Source: Collinsella sp.
GTDB taxonomy: Bacteria; Actinomycetota; Coriobacteriia; Coriobacteriales; Coriobacteriaceae
Assembly (NCBI GenBank): GCA_018376905.1
Contig: JAHAAK010000030.1
Location: 1-27,397, forward strand
Length of the DNA stretch: 27,397 bases
Direction: 5' to 3'
Shown: positions 7,929 to 14,761 of the stretch, in pieces
Layout of the letters: the number at the start of each line of letters is the position of its first letter
Numbering within the stretch: position 1 is the stretch's first letter
Translations under genes and position numbers: made by a program
Notes under the pieces: model-generated
Database searches by the model: none
What the model saw: the letters and a program-made list of their open reading frames with translations, nothing else
Told to the model about the DNA's origin: nothing

Positions 7929-8555
7929 CTACGGGCGCACGACGCGCACGGCCTGCTCCATCTTCTCCACGATCACGTACATGTTGGTGACCTCGCCCAC
8001 CGCAAGCTGGTCCTTAATGCCAAAGTGGTCCAGGCAGGTACCGCAGGTGAGAATCTCGACACCCTGCTCCGCCAAGCCCTTCAGGTCATCGAGCACCGGC
8101 GAGCCCTCGACGGTGAGCTTGGCACCGCCGTTGTAAAACAGCATAGTCGCGGGCAGCTCCTCCTGCTGCGTCACGGCAAAGATGAAGGCCTTCATGAGCT
8201 TGTGGCCCAGCTCATCGTCGCCGCGGCCCATGCAGTCGGTGTAGACGGAAATGACGAGCTTGCCCTTGCCGGCGCTGGCATTACAGAAGACAGCGCCATC
8301 CTGCTCGGGATCGGCCACGGCAACGGCGCCAGAGGTCGCCACGGTCACGTGCCACTCGGCGTCAGAAACCTTCTCGACCGAGGCCGTGCAACCCTTCTCC
8401 TGCGCCATCTTGGAGATGTTCTTGACGGCGGTCTCGTTATCGACCGAGGTCACGACGGTGCCCTCGCCATCGAGCTGCTTCAGAGCTTTGAGCGTCTTGA
8501 CGACGGGCAGCGGGCAGGCATCGCCCATGGCATTGACTTCAATCTTGGTAGACAT
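7929..8555 (-). CDS. yedF: Selenium metabolism protein YedF (TusA-like plus DsrE-like)
   Basis: A two-domain, 208-residue protein. Residues 5-70 form a TusA/SirA-like domain with the CPxP motif (DACPLPVV, C14). Residues about 95-205 form a DsrE-like domain with CGTC (C171, C174). This pairing is the family that occurs with SelD in selenium-using bacteria, where it is thought to bind or relay reduced selenium. The ATG at 8555 has AAAGGAA upstream. The frame is open for another 63 codons into selD, but that extension is a shadow. An 8-bp palindrome lies in the gap between selD and this gene. No in-frame UGA is present, so this copy uses cysteine rather than selenocysteine. Confidence 0.9.
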   Translation of the reverse strand: MSTKIEVNAMGDACPLPVVKTLKALKQLDGEGTVVTSVDNETAVKNISKMAQEKGCTASVEKVSDAEWHVTVATSGAVAVADPEQDGAVFCNASAGKGKLVISVYTDCMGRGDDELGHKLMKAFIFAVTQQEELPATMLFYNGGAKLTVEGSPVLDDLKGLAEQGVEILTCGTCLDHFGIKDQLAVGEVTNMYVIVEKMEQAVRVVRP

Positions 8556-8575
8556 AGTAAATTCCTTTCGAAAGA

Positions 8576-8593
8576 ACCGTTCTAGAGAACGGT
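8576..8593. other. Short palindrome between selD and yedF
   Basis: ACCGTTCT (8576-8583) and AGAACGGT (8586-8593) are exact complements separated by two bases. It sits 23 bases after the selD stop and 21 before the yedF start, with no T-run. It could be a processing or stability hairpin or a protein-binding site. Nothing in the sequence decides between these. Confidence 0.5.
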
Positions 8594-8616
8594 AAACAGT
8601 TACATAAACGTGCGGG

Positions 8617-9666
8617 TTAGCGAACAACGCGAACAGCAGGACCGCCCGGCACCGGCTCGCACACGCGGCCGATTGTGGCGGCAACGCGCCCCTCAGCGTG
8701 CAGACGACGCGCAAGCTCATCCACATCCGCCGCGGGCGCCGCAATTAGCAAACCGCCCGAGGTCTGCGGATCGTACAGCGCATCCAGCATTCCCGGCTCC
8801 AAGTCATCGTCAGCTGTCACGCGCGGGCCAAAGAAGTCCTGGTTGCGGTAGGAGCCCGCGGGGATAATGCCCAGACGCGCCATGTCAAGCACCTGATCAA
8901 AGAGCGGCACCGCCCCCGACGCAAGCTCAATCTGCACGCCCGAGCCCTCGGCCATCTCGCACGCATGCCCGATCAGGCCAAAGCCCGTAATGTCGGTGCA
9001 GCCGTGAAGCTCAAGTCCCTCGGCCAAACGAATCGGAGCCTCGTTGAGGGTGCGCATCGAGTCAAACATGGCCGCGGCCTCATCTTGCTCGATAAGCTCG
9101 CCCTTAATGGCCGTGGTGATGATGCCCGAGCCGATCGCCTTGGTCAGCAACAGGACGTCGCCCACGCGCGCGCCGCTATTGGCAAGCATACGATCGAGCG
9201 CGACAAAGCCGCTCACGGACAGGCCGTACTTGGGCTCGTCGTCGTTGATGGTGTGGCCGCCCGCGATGGAGCAACCCGCCTCGACGCACTTGTCGGCGCC
9301 GCCCGCCAGAATCTGACCTGCGACCTCGACGCCCAGGCAACTGGGAATGCACAGCAGGTTCATGGCATGGCTCGGCCGCCCGCCCATGGCGTAGATGTCC
9401 GACAGCGAATTGGCCGCGGCGATCTGGCCAAACAGAAACGGGTCGTTGACCATCGGCGGGAAGAAGTCGACGGACTGAACGAGGCCCAGGTTATCGCCGA
9501 CGCGAAGGACGCTCGCATCGTCGGAGGTATCGAACCCCACGAGCAAGTTGTCGTTATGCACATTTGGCAAATCGCCCAGGACCTGGGCGAGGGCTCCGGG
9601 AGCCAACTTAGCGGCTCAACCGCTCGCGGCAGTCATAGACGTAAGCTTAATCTGATCGTCAGCCAT
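8617..9666 (-). CDS. selD: Selenophosphate synthetase SelD, itself a selenoprotein (UGA = Sec17)
   Basis: SelD makes selenophosphate from selenide and ATP, the selenium donor for SelA. Reading from the ATG at 9666, which has a strong AGGAGG site, gives MADDQIKLTSMTAASG, then an in-frame TGA (9616-9618), then AAKLAPGALAQVL and a full SelD. The TGA falls at residue 17 and lysine at residue 20, the positions of catalytic C17 and K20 in E. coli SelD, so it must be read as selenocysteine. The 349-residue product keeps GFDTSDDASV, SVDFFPPMVNDPF and AAANSLSDIYAMGG. Conventional gene finding would start at the TTG at 9606 and lose the catalytic residues. A bacterial SECIS hairpin follows the TGA. Production of SelD therefore depends on SelD, SelA and SelB. 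It lies 70 bases after the activase gene. Confidence 0.95.
9572..9618 (-). promoter_or_regulatory. Bacterial SECIS element of selD
   Basis: On the minus strand, 33 bases after the UGA, the sequence TCGCCCAG-GTC-CTGGGCGA (9572-9590) forms a perfect 8-bp stem capped by GUC. The context CAGGUCCUG is very like the apical loop of the E. coli fdhF SECIS (CAGGUCUG), whose G and U contact SelB. A spacing of about 16-37 bases from UGA to loop is usual for bacterial SECIS. An alternative small hairpin (GGCTC-CCG-GAGCC) lies between. Confidence 0.88.
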
Positions 9667-9736
9667 CGATACCTCCTCTCATCGGTCAATCATTTTCTCC
9701 CAGTATACGCATGAATGCGAGCCTACGGCGGATGCA

Positions 9737-10501
9737 TTAATTGAGCGCCTGTGCGCGAATCGCCGCGCCGATGGCACCGGCGAAGCGGGCCTGGGGCGAG
9801 GTGGTGACCGGCGACCCCAGCAGCGCCGCCAGCCGCTCCACAACGTAAGCGTTCTCGCACAAGCCTCCCGTCAGGTAGTACGGAGCACCCGTCGCCTGCC
9901 CGGCCATAGTGGCCACGCGCGAGACCACGCTGTCGATCACGCCACGCGCAATGTTCTCGCGCAGCTCACCGCGACCGATCAGGCTGATAACCTCGCTTTC
10001 GGCAAACACCGTGCACATGCTGCTGATCTTGGTGGGCTCGCCGGAACGCGCCAGGTCGGCCATCTGCTGCTGGGAAATGCCCAGGCGGTCGGCCATGATC
10101 TCCAAAAAGCGCCCCGTGCCGGCGGCGCACTTGTCGTTCATGGCAAACTTGGCCACGCGGCCACTTTTAAGCTGAATGACCTTGGTGTCCTGACCGCCCA
10201 CGTCGATCACGGTGCCGTGGTCGCCAAACAGACGCACGGCACCGGTGCCGTGGCAGGTAATCTCGGTCACGACCTTGTGCGCATAGGGCACGGCGACACG
10301 ACCGTAGCCGGTCGCGATCACACGCACGTCGTCGGCAGCCACGTCATAACCCGCCGCTGCCAGTGCCTCGCGCAGCCGCTCGGCAGCATCGACCGAGGAG
10401 AACCCGGTTGGCTGCACGCACGTCCACGACACCGAACCCTCCCCGTCGACCACAGCAGCCTTAGCCGCCGTAGACCCGATATCGATCCCGATCCCTATCA
10501 T
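9737..10501 (-). CDS. yjiL: Acyl-CoA dehydratase activase-type ATPase (YjiL/HgdC family)
   Basis: A homodimeric ASKHA-fold ATPase with one [4Fe-4S] cluster at the dimer interface. It hydrolyses ATP to push single electrons to a very low potential and onto a 2-hydroxyacyl-CoA dehydratase or double-cubane reductase. The 254-residue product has the phosphate-binding loops GIDIGSTAAKAAVVD and DVGGQDTKVIQL, plus the two cluster-ligand cysteines in NDKCAAGTGRFLE and SSMCTVFAESE. Length matches E. coli YjiL and HgdC (about 255-260). The ATG at 10501 has GGGAG upstream. It follows the YjiM-like gene with a hairpin repeat between them and precedes selD by 70 bases. The partner is presumably one or both of the neighbouring reductase proteins. 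Confidence 0.92.
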   Translation of the reverse strand: MIGIGIDIGSTAAKAAVVDGEGSVSWTCVQPTGFSSVDAAERLREALAAAGYDVAADDVRVIATGYGRVAVPYAHKVVTEITCHGTGAVRLFGDHGTVIDVGGQDTKVIQLKSGRVAKFAMNDKCAAGTGRFLEIMADRLGISQQQMADLARSGEPTKISSMCTVFAESEVISLIGRGELRENIARGVIDSVVSRVATMAGQATGAPYYLTGGLCENAYVVERLAALLGSPVTTSPQARFAGAIGAAIRAQALN

Positions 10502-10553
10502 GGCTCTCTCCCAATCTAAACATCAAAGGTAGCGGCGCGTTCAGGCGCCTTAG

Positions 10554-10662
10554 CTCTAGGTTTCTCAGGTGCCGGAGATTGCCCCGAAAGAGGAGCGCAG
10601 CGTACTTTGGGTACGCAAGCGACGGTTTGAGGAGCAAGATCCGGTGCCTGAGGAAGCTAGAG
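10554..10662. repeat. Hairpin repeat, copy 1 (overlaps yjiM stop codon)
   Basis: A roughly 109-base imperfect palindrome. Outer arms 10561-10576 and 10640-10655 pair over about 15 bp, with tandem G-U pairs on the plus-strand RNA. The base extends through CTCTAG (10554-10559) with CTAGAG (10657-10662), which contains the yjiM stop codon. The apex is GCGTAC-TTTGG-GTACGC (10600-10616). It shares the core TACGCAAGCGACGGTTTGA with copy 2 at 11858-11959. Paired bases in the arms change together between the copies. Confidence 0.85.
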
Positions 10663-11820
10663 AGTTTCGATGAAGGCGACGATGCGCGTCTCGATCTGGC
10701 CCATGTCGCCGTTGCTGTAGTCGGTCTCGATCTTCATATACGGAATACCCGCACCCTCGACAGCCTCCTGCATGCGCGCACTCTCCACGTTAAAGGTGTG
10801 ACACGCCTGGAGCACGCTCTCCACTACGCCATCGACGTGATACTTCTCGCACATGGCCAGCGTGTTTTCCATACGACCGTCGCTGGGCGTCATGACCGAG
10901 CAGTTGATATCCAGGTAGCGGTCGGCGATGGCGCGAAGGATGTCGGGAGCCTCCGGGTCGATCATCATGGCCGCCGTGCGCTCGCCCGAGCAGTCGTCCA
11001 TGCACACGACCACGCCGCCGTTGGACTCGATGGTGCGACCGATCTTGTTGATCACGCCGCCCACCGGGCAGCCGGTGATCAGAATGCGCTTGGCATCCGC
11101 CGCGATCGGGCGCTCGCCTGCATCATAGGCCTCGCGCAGCTTGGCGACCTTTTGCTCCAGCTGCTGCGTATAGGCCTCGATATCAAAGCTGAACGTACCG
11201 GCAAACATGGTGCTCATCAGGTCGACGCCGCTCATGGCCGCCGGCTGGTTGGCCTGCAGCGCAAACATCTCGAGCTGGGCCGCACGCAAGCGGTTGCGAC
11301 GACGGACGGCAGCGCGCAGGTCATCGTCGGTAATCGTGATGCCGTAGAAGCCCTCGAGCTCCTCCTTGAGCAGGCAGCACTCCTCGTACCAGCCCTCGCG
11401 CTCGTAGGCACGGTCGCGACCCTGCGGAAGATGCAGAATGTGCGTGCGCTTGAGCTCGTTGAGCAGCTCGTACATCTTCTTTTTGCCGTCGCAGGTGGTC
11501 TCGCCGATGATCATGTCGCTAAAGTACGTAAACGGGCACTTTTGCGAGTAGGCAAAGCCATAGGTCGACTTGATGAGCGGGCAGAGATTTGCCGGCAGCA
11601 CCTTCTCGGCCTCGGGAATCACCTCATCGGACGTACCGCACAGAGCCACGCTCGAGGCGCCCGCGGCATCGATAATCTCGAGCGGCGTGTAGCTGCACAG
11701 AAAACCGATCAGGCGATTACCGGCCTGCTTGTAATCCTTGACGCGAATAAACGCCGCCTTGCGCTGCTCGTTGAACTCCTCAAACGTGGACGGCAACGGC
11801 TGCTCAATATATTCCGGCAT
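10657..11820 (-). CDS. yjiM: 2-hydroxyacyl-CoA dehydratase family reductase, YjiM / double-cubane type
   Basis: A 387-residue iron-sulfur protein of the HgdB/YjiM family. It is close in length and motif order to E. coli YjiM as I recall it: FLCSYTPLEII (C42), ALCGTSDE (C61), NLCPLIKSTYGF (C80), KCPFTYFSD (C95), ETTCDGKKKMYE (C110), and later ILITGCPVGG, NCSVMTPSDGR and LQACHTFNVES. Members of the double-cubane group bind an [Fe8S9] cluster and reduce small substrates using ATP through an activase. The physiological substrate is generally unknown. The ATG at 11820 has AAGGAG six bases upstream; the frame stays open to 12180 but that part is a shadow of the next gene. The middle gene of the reductase block, bounded by hairpin repeats on both sides. 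Confidence 0.9.
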   Translation of the reverse strand: MPEYIEQPLPSTFEEFNEQRKAAFIRVKDYKQAGNRLIGFLCSYTPLEIIDAAGASSVALCGTSDEVIPEAEKVLPANLCPLIKSTYGFAYSQKCPFTYFSDMIIGETTCDGKKKMYELLNELKRTHILHLPQGRDRAYEREGWYEECCLLKEELEGFYGITITDDDLRAAVRRRNRLRAAQLEMFALQANQPAAMSGVDLMSTMFAGTFSFDIEAYTQQLEQKVAKLREAYDAGERPIAADAKRILITGCPVGGVINKIGRTIESNGGVVVCMDDCSGERTAAMMIDPEAPDILRAIADRYLDINCSVMTPSDGRMENTLAMCEKYHVDGVVESVLQACHTFNVESARMQEAVEGAGIPYMKIETDYSNGDMGQIETRIVAFIETL

Positions 11821-11857
11821 ATAGCTCCTTAACAAACCTTTTAACCAACCAAGGAAA

Positions 11858-11959
11858 CGGCTTTCCCAGGTGCCCGAGGTTGCCGTGAAAGAGAAGCGCC
11901 GCGTACTTTGGTACGCAAGCGACGGTTTGAACGGCAAGACCGGGTGCCTGGGGAAGCCG
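11858..11959. repeat. Hairpin repeat, copy 2
   Basis: A roughly 102-base imperfect palindrome. Outer arms 11858-11876 and 11941-11959 pair almost throughout. Inner arms TTGCCGT (11880-11886) and ACGGCAA (11931-11937) pair exactly. The apex is GCGTAC-TTTG-GTACGC (11901-11916). It lies 15 bases after the stop of the upstream reductase gene and 37 before the yjiM start. The left arm is CCCAGGTGCCCG where copy 1 has CTCAGGTGCCGG, and the right arm changes to match. Confidence 0.85.
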
Positions 11960-11974
11960 CCGAGACGGATAGCT

Positions 11975-13258
11975 CTAAATGGTTTCCAAGAAAGCCTCGA
12001 TCCTGGTTTGCAGCTGACCTGCGTCCTCGCCGGCGTAGTCGGTCGTGATGTGCGTAAACGGAATGCCGGCCTCCTCGGCGGCCTTCTCCACGGCAAACGA
12101 CTCCATCTCGTAGAGCGTGCAGAACTGCAGAGCCACGTCGACGATGCCGTCGGCATGCAGGTCCTTGGCCATCTGGACAATGTCCTTCATACGCTGGTCG
12201 TTGGGCGTAAAGACGGCGCAGTTGATCCTAAAGTAGCGCTCGGCGATGGCATCGAGCATCTCGTCGACCGTCTCGCCGGACTCGTCGACCAGGTCCTTGT
12301 AGTAGCGCGAGCCCGTGCAGGACTCCTCGCCTACCACAACGCCGCCGGCCTTCTCGATAAGGTTGAACAGCTTCCAGTTGGGCACGGCCATGGGCGTACC
12401 GGTGTACAGGATGCGCTTGGTCCCCTTGGGTGCCACGCCCTCGCCGGCCTCGACACGCTGCTCGCACTCAGCCGCCATATCGTTGATGGCTCCGGTCAGA
12501 CGCGGTGTGTCGTCCATAAAGGCGGCCTGAACGGTCAGCAGGCTGTCGAGACCGCTGATGGGCGCAGGGTCGGCAGCGCGGGTCGCAGCGAGGCGCTGCA
12601 GGGCGCGGCGCTTCTCATTGACGGCGTGGATGGCAGCCTTCAGGCCCTCGGGCGTAATCTTGACGCCGCACTCGTCCTCGATCTTGGCGGCGAGCTTCTT
12701 GACCTCGGCCTTCCAGGTCACGAGCGTCGACTCGTCGTGCACGTTGGGAATATCCATGACGTACATGTTCTTTTGCGTGGCAAAGAACTCGTAGGCTTTC
12801 TTCTTACCGTCGCAGGTGTTCTCGCCTACCACCAGGTCACTCGACTCAATGTAGGGGCAGACCTCGCCCAGCTTAAAGCCGGCAAAGCTCTTGATAAGCG
12901 GGCAGGTGTTGCGCGGCAGGTGCTCCTCGACCTTATCGGTTGCCCAATCGGCACCCGAGCACAGGCCCACGGGAATGCCGTCACAGGCAAGCACGATCTC
13001 CTCGGGCACGTACACGCAGAACGAGCCGACGATCTTGGTGGCCTCGCCGGCCTCCTTCTTGTCGAGCATCTCCTTAATACGGCCGCTGTGGATGTTGGTG
13101 GCGACAAAATCCAGGTAGGACGTGGACTTGGGGCGATTGTTCTGCGTCAGGAACATATCGCCGTACATCTGGCCCACGGCGCCCAGCAGCATGTCGTGGT
13201 CGGCAAGATTCATGCCGAGGCTCTCCCACATCGGATGGAAATCGAATTCTTCAGCCAT
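11975..13258 (-). CDS. 2-hydroxyacyl-CoA dehydratase family protein, second paralogue
   Basis: A 427-residue paralogue of the YjiM-like protein and first structural gene of the block. It shares the cysteine pattern in the N-terminal half: FCVYVPEEIV (C81), GLCSGAD (C100), NTCPLIKSF (C119), EVCPYIESS (C134), ENTCDGKKKAYE (C149). Later it has NCAVFTPNDQR and LQFCTLYEMES. It differs where YjiM has ITGCPVGG: here it is YTGTPMAV, lacking that cysteine. It could be the second subunit of a heterodimer or a separate homodimeric reductase. There are no CoA-transferase or acyl-CoA dehydrogenase genes nearby, which argues against an amino-acid fermentation dehydratase. The ATG at 13258 has GGGG upstream. 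A structured leader precedes it. Confidence 0.88.
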   Translation of the reverse strand: MAEEFDFHPMWESLGMNLADHDMLLGAVGQMYGDMFLTQNNRPKSTSYLDFVATNIHSGRIKEMLDKKEAGEATKIVGSFCVYVPEEIVLACDGIPVGLCSGADWATDKVEEHLPRNTCPLIKSFAGFKLGEVCPYIESSDLVVGENTCDGKKKAYEFFATQKNMYVMDIPNVHDESTLVTWKAEVKKLAAKIEDECGVKITPEGLKAAIHAVNEKRRALQRLAATRAADPAPISGLDSLLTVQAAFMDDTPRLTGAINDMAAECEQRVEAGEGVAPKGTKRILYTGTPMAVPNWKLFNLIEKAGGVVVGEESCTGSRYYKDLVDESGETVDEMLDAIAERYFRINCAVFTPNDQRMKDIVQMAKDLHADGIVDVALQFCTLYEMESFAVEKAAEEAGIPFTHITTDYAGEDAGQLQTRIEAFLETI

Positions 13259-13303
13259 GACGGTTCCCCTCTCGAACCAAATACGGATAACTACGGTATT
13301 GCT

Positions 13304-13333
13304 GCACGGTGGGTGGCGAAAACCCAGCCGTGC
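13304..13333 (-). promoter_or_regulatory. Strong hairpin in the reductase leader
   Basis: Minus strand GCACGGCTGGGT...ACCCACCGTGC forms 11 bp with one bulged C and a 7-base loop. It lies 46 bases before the reductase start, with no T-run, so it is a leader structure rather than a terminator. Gap 13259-13687 (429 bases) holds this hairpin, a second one at 13397-13432, a leader ORF, a promoter and the modC terminator. Confidence 0.65.
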
Positions 13334-13396
13334 TCAAACCCGGAATTTTGGGGAACCTGCTTTGCAGCTGATTATTTAGCCGTGCGTCGTCTCTCC

Positions 13397-13432
13397 CGGA
13401 GCCGTGAACATACCTGCTCATATGCGGCTCCG
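13397..13432 (-). promoter_or_regulatory. Hairpin overlapping the end of the leader ORF
   Basis: CGGAGCCG (minus strand, 13425-13432) pairs exactly with CGGCTCCG (13397-13404) around a 20-base loop. The left arm covers codons near the end of the leader ORF and its stop lies in the loop. A ribosome at the stop would therefore melt the stem. This is the geometry of translation-dependent leader control, but no role has been shown. Confidence 0.55.
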
Positions 13433-13486
13433 AGCCATATACAGGGCGCGCACGGCAACGCGACGCGAATATGTCTTATGCGGCAT
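13418..13486 (-). CDS. Putative 22-residue leader peptide
   Basis: ATG at 13486 with a perfect AGGAGG (13495-13500) eight bases upstream, 22 sense codons and TGA at 13418-13420. The peptide is arginine-rich (five Arg: YSRRVAVRALYMARSR) and has no recognised homologue. It lies about 160 bases before the first reductase gene, starts about 24 bases after the predicted transcription start, and ends inside a hairpin. The strong ribosome site is the main support. It could be a regulatory leader ORF or a small protein. Confidence 0.55.
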   Translation of the reverse strand: MPHKTYSRRVAVRALYMARSRI

Positions 13487-13516
13487 CGGCGCGCCCTCCT
13501 TTTCTCGTCGAAGGTA

Positions 13517-13545
13517 ACTATATCAACGGTTGTCGTCCAGACGAA
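13517..13545 (-). promoter_or_regulatory. Candidate promoter of the reductase-selenium operon
   Basis: Minus strand -10 TATAGT (13517-13522) with a weak -35 TTCGTC (13540-13545) 17 bases upstream. A start near 13510 would give a 5' leader of about 250 bases. An AT-rich stretch at 13583-13612 containing TTATC-TTGATT-GATAA could be a regulator site or an alternative promoter. Confidence 0.5.
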
Positions 13546-13639
13546 CACCGCCGACATTCGTACGACAGCGTCGTGTACCGTCGTTTAATAAATAATTATC
13601 TTGATTGATAAGAGTTTGTCATCCCCCATTCGGCAAACA

Positions 13640-13676
13640 GCAAGACAAAGCCGCCGGGGCTTATATCCCCGACGGC
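13640..13676 (-). terminator. Terminator after modC
   Basis: Minus strand GCCGTCGGGG-ATATAAG-CCCCGGCGGC (13650-13676) is followed by TTTGTCTTG. The 10-bp stem has one G-U pair and the T-run is imperfect. It starts 12 bases after the modC stop. Confidence 0.7.
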
Positions 13677-13687
13677 ATTACCCGGCG

Positions 13688-14758
13688 CTACCGACAAACC
13701 AAATGAATCTTATTCGCATCGAAGTGCATGCGCAGCGTCTCGCCTGCTTGCGGCAGCTCGTCGACAGCTACGTTCACCTTGTTGACCTTCCACTGCAGAC
13801 GCGTGGGCGCATCAGCACGCGGCACGTCTAACAGCACCAGCCGCTCAAAGCGCGAATCGCTCACTCGGGCCACATGCAGGTCGTAGCTGTTACGACCCCG
13901 CTCAGCACGGTTGTCCACATGGAAGTAGCTTGCGCGAATGCCCAGGTATGCCACGTCATCGGGAACCTCGCGGCCCACGTTGAAGGTCATGCCCCAGTCG
14001 AGGGCCTCAACTTCTTCGTCGCCGATCTTGCGCGCCCGGCTTGTGTTCTTGCAGCCCGTCAGGCGCAGCGCCGCCAGCGTCTGCGGGCGGCGAACCACGT
14101 CCTCGACGGAGCCGATCTCCTCCACATGCCCGTCGTGCATCACGCAGATTCGCTGGCACAGGCGGCACGCTTCGTCGATGTCGTGGCTCACGTAGAGTAC
14201 GGTGCGGTTGCACACATCGAACAGGTCGAGCATGTTCTGCTCGAGGGCGCTCTTAAGATAGGAATCGAGTGCGCTCATGGGCTCGTCGAACATAAAAATG
14301 CCCGGATGCGCCGCCACCATGCGGGCAAGCGCCACGCGCTGCTGCTGCCCGCCCGAGAGTCGTGCGGGATAGCGGTCGACAAAATCGGCCAGACCGAAAA
14401 TGCTCAGATAGCGCTCGGCGAGCTTTTTGCGCGCGGCGGCGTCACCCGCGTCCTTTACACCGGCGCATACGTTATCGGCCACTGTCATGTTAGGAAACAG
14501 CTGATAGTTTTGGAACAGCAGAGCGCATTTGCGCGCCTGGGGCGACAGGTTGATGCCCGCCGCCGAGTCAAAAAAGGTCACGCCGTTGACGACAATCTTG
14601 CCCTCGTCGGGCGTCTCCACACCGGCGATGCAGCGCAGCGTACAGCTCTTGCCGCAACCCGAGGCGCCCAGCAGGGCCACGCGCTCCTCGCCGGCCTCAA
14701 GCTGCATGTCGAGCACAAACCCGGGATAACGTTTCTTAATATCCAAAACGAGCGACAT
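13688..14758 (-). CDS. modC: Molybdate ABC transporter ATPase ModC
   Basis: The ATP-hydrolysing subunit of a molybdate/tungstate/sulfate-type importer. The 356-residue product has Walker A GASGCGKS (31-38), a Q-loop region LFQNYQLFP, the signature LSGGQQQRVALARM, Walker B IFMFDEPMSALD and the switch VSHD. The last 130 or so residues form a C-terminal accessory domain where ModC proteins bind oxyanion or regulate. The ATG at 14758 lies three bases after the modB stop, and its GGAGG site is inside modB, showing tight coupling. It ends the molybdenum unit and is followed by a terminator. Molybdate rather than sulfate is inferred from the modA, mogA and moeA neighbours. Confidence 0.92.
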   Translation of the reverse strand: MSLVLDIKKRYPGFVLDMQLEAGEERVALLGASGCGKSCTLRCIAGVETPDEGKIVVNGVTFFDSAAGINLSPQARKCALLFQNYQLFPNMTVADNVCAGVKDAGDAAARKKLAERYLSIFGLADFVDRYPARLSGGQQQRVALARMVAAHPGIFMFDEPMSALDSYLKSALEQNMLDLFDVCNRTVLYVSHDIDEACRLCQRICVMHDGHVEEIGSVEDVVRRPQTLAALRLTGCKNTSRARKIGDEEVEALDWGMTFNVGREVPDDVAYLGIRASYFHVDNRAERGRNSYDLHVARVSDSRFERLVLLDVPRADAPTRLQWKVNKVNVAVDELPQAGETLRMHFDANKIHLVCR

Positions 14759-14761
14759 AGC

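Noticed and set aside
11821..12180. N-terminal extension of the YjiM-like protein
   Set aside because: The frame is open but overlaps the other reductase gene and the hairpin repeat and gives a low-complexity Arg/Pro/Ser peptide. The ATG at 11820 has a strong ribosome site and the family N-terminus.
7929..13258. Further selenocysteine codons in yedF, the aminotransferase, the activase or the reductases
   Set aside because: These genes are full length without in-frame UGA, and their key positions are cysteines.
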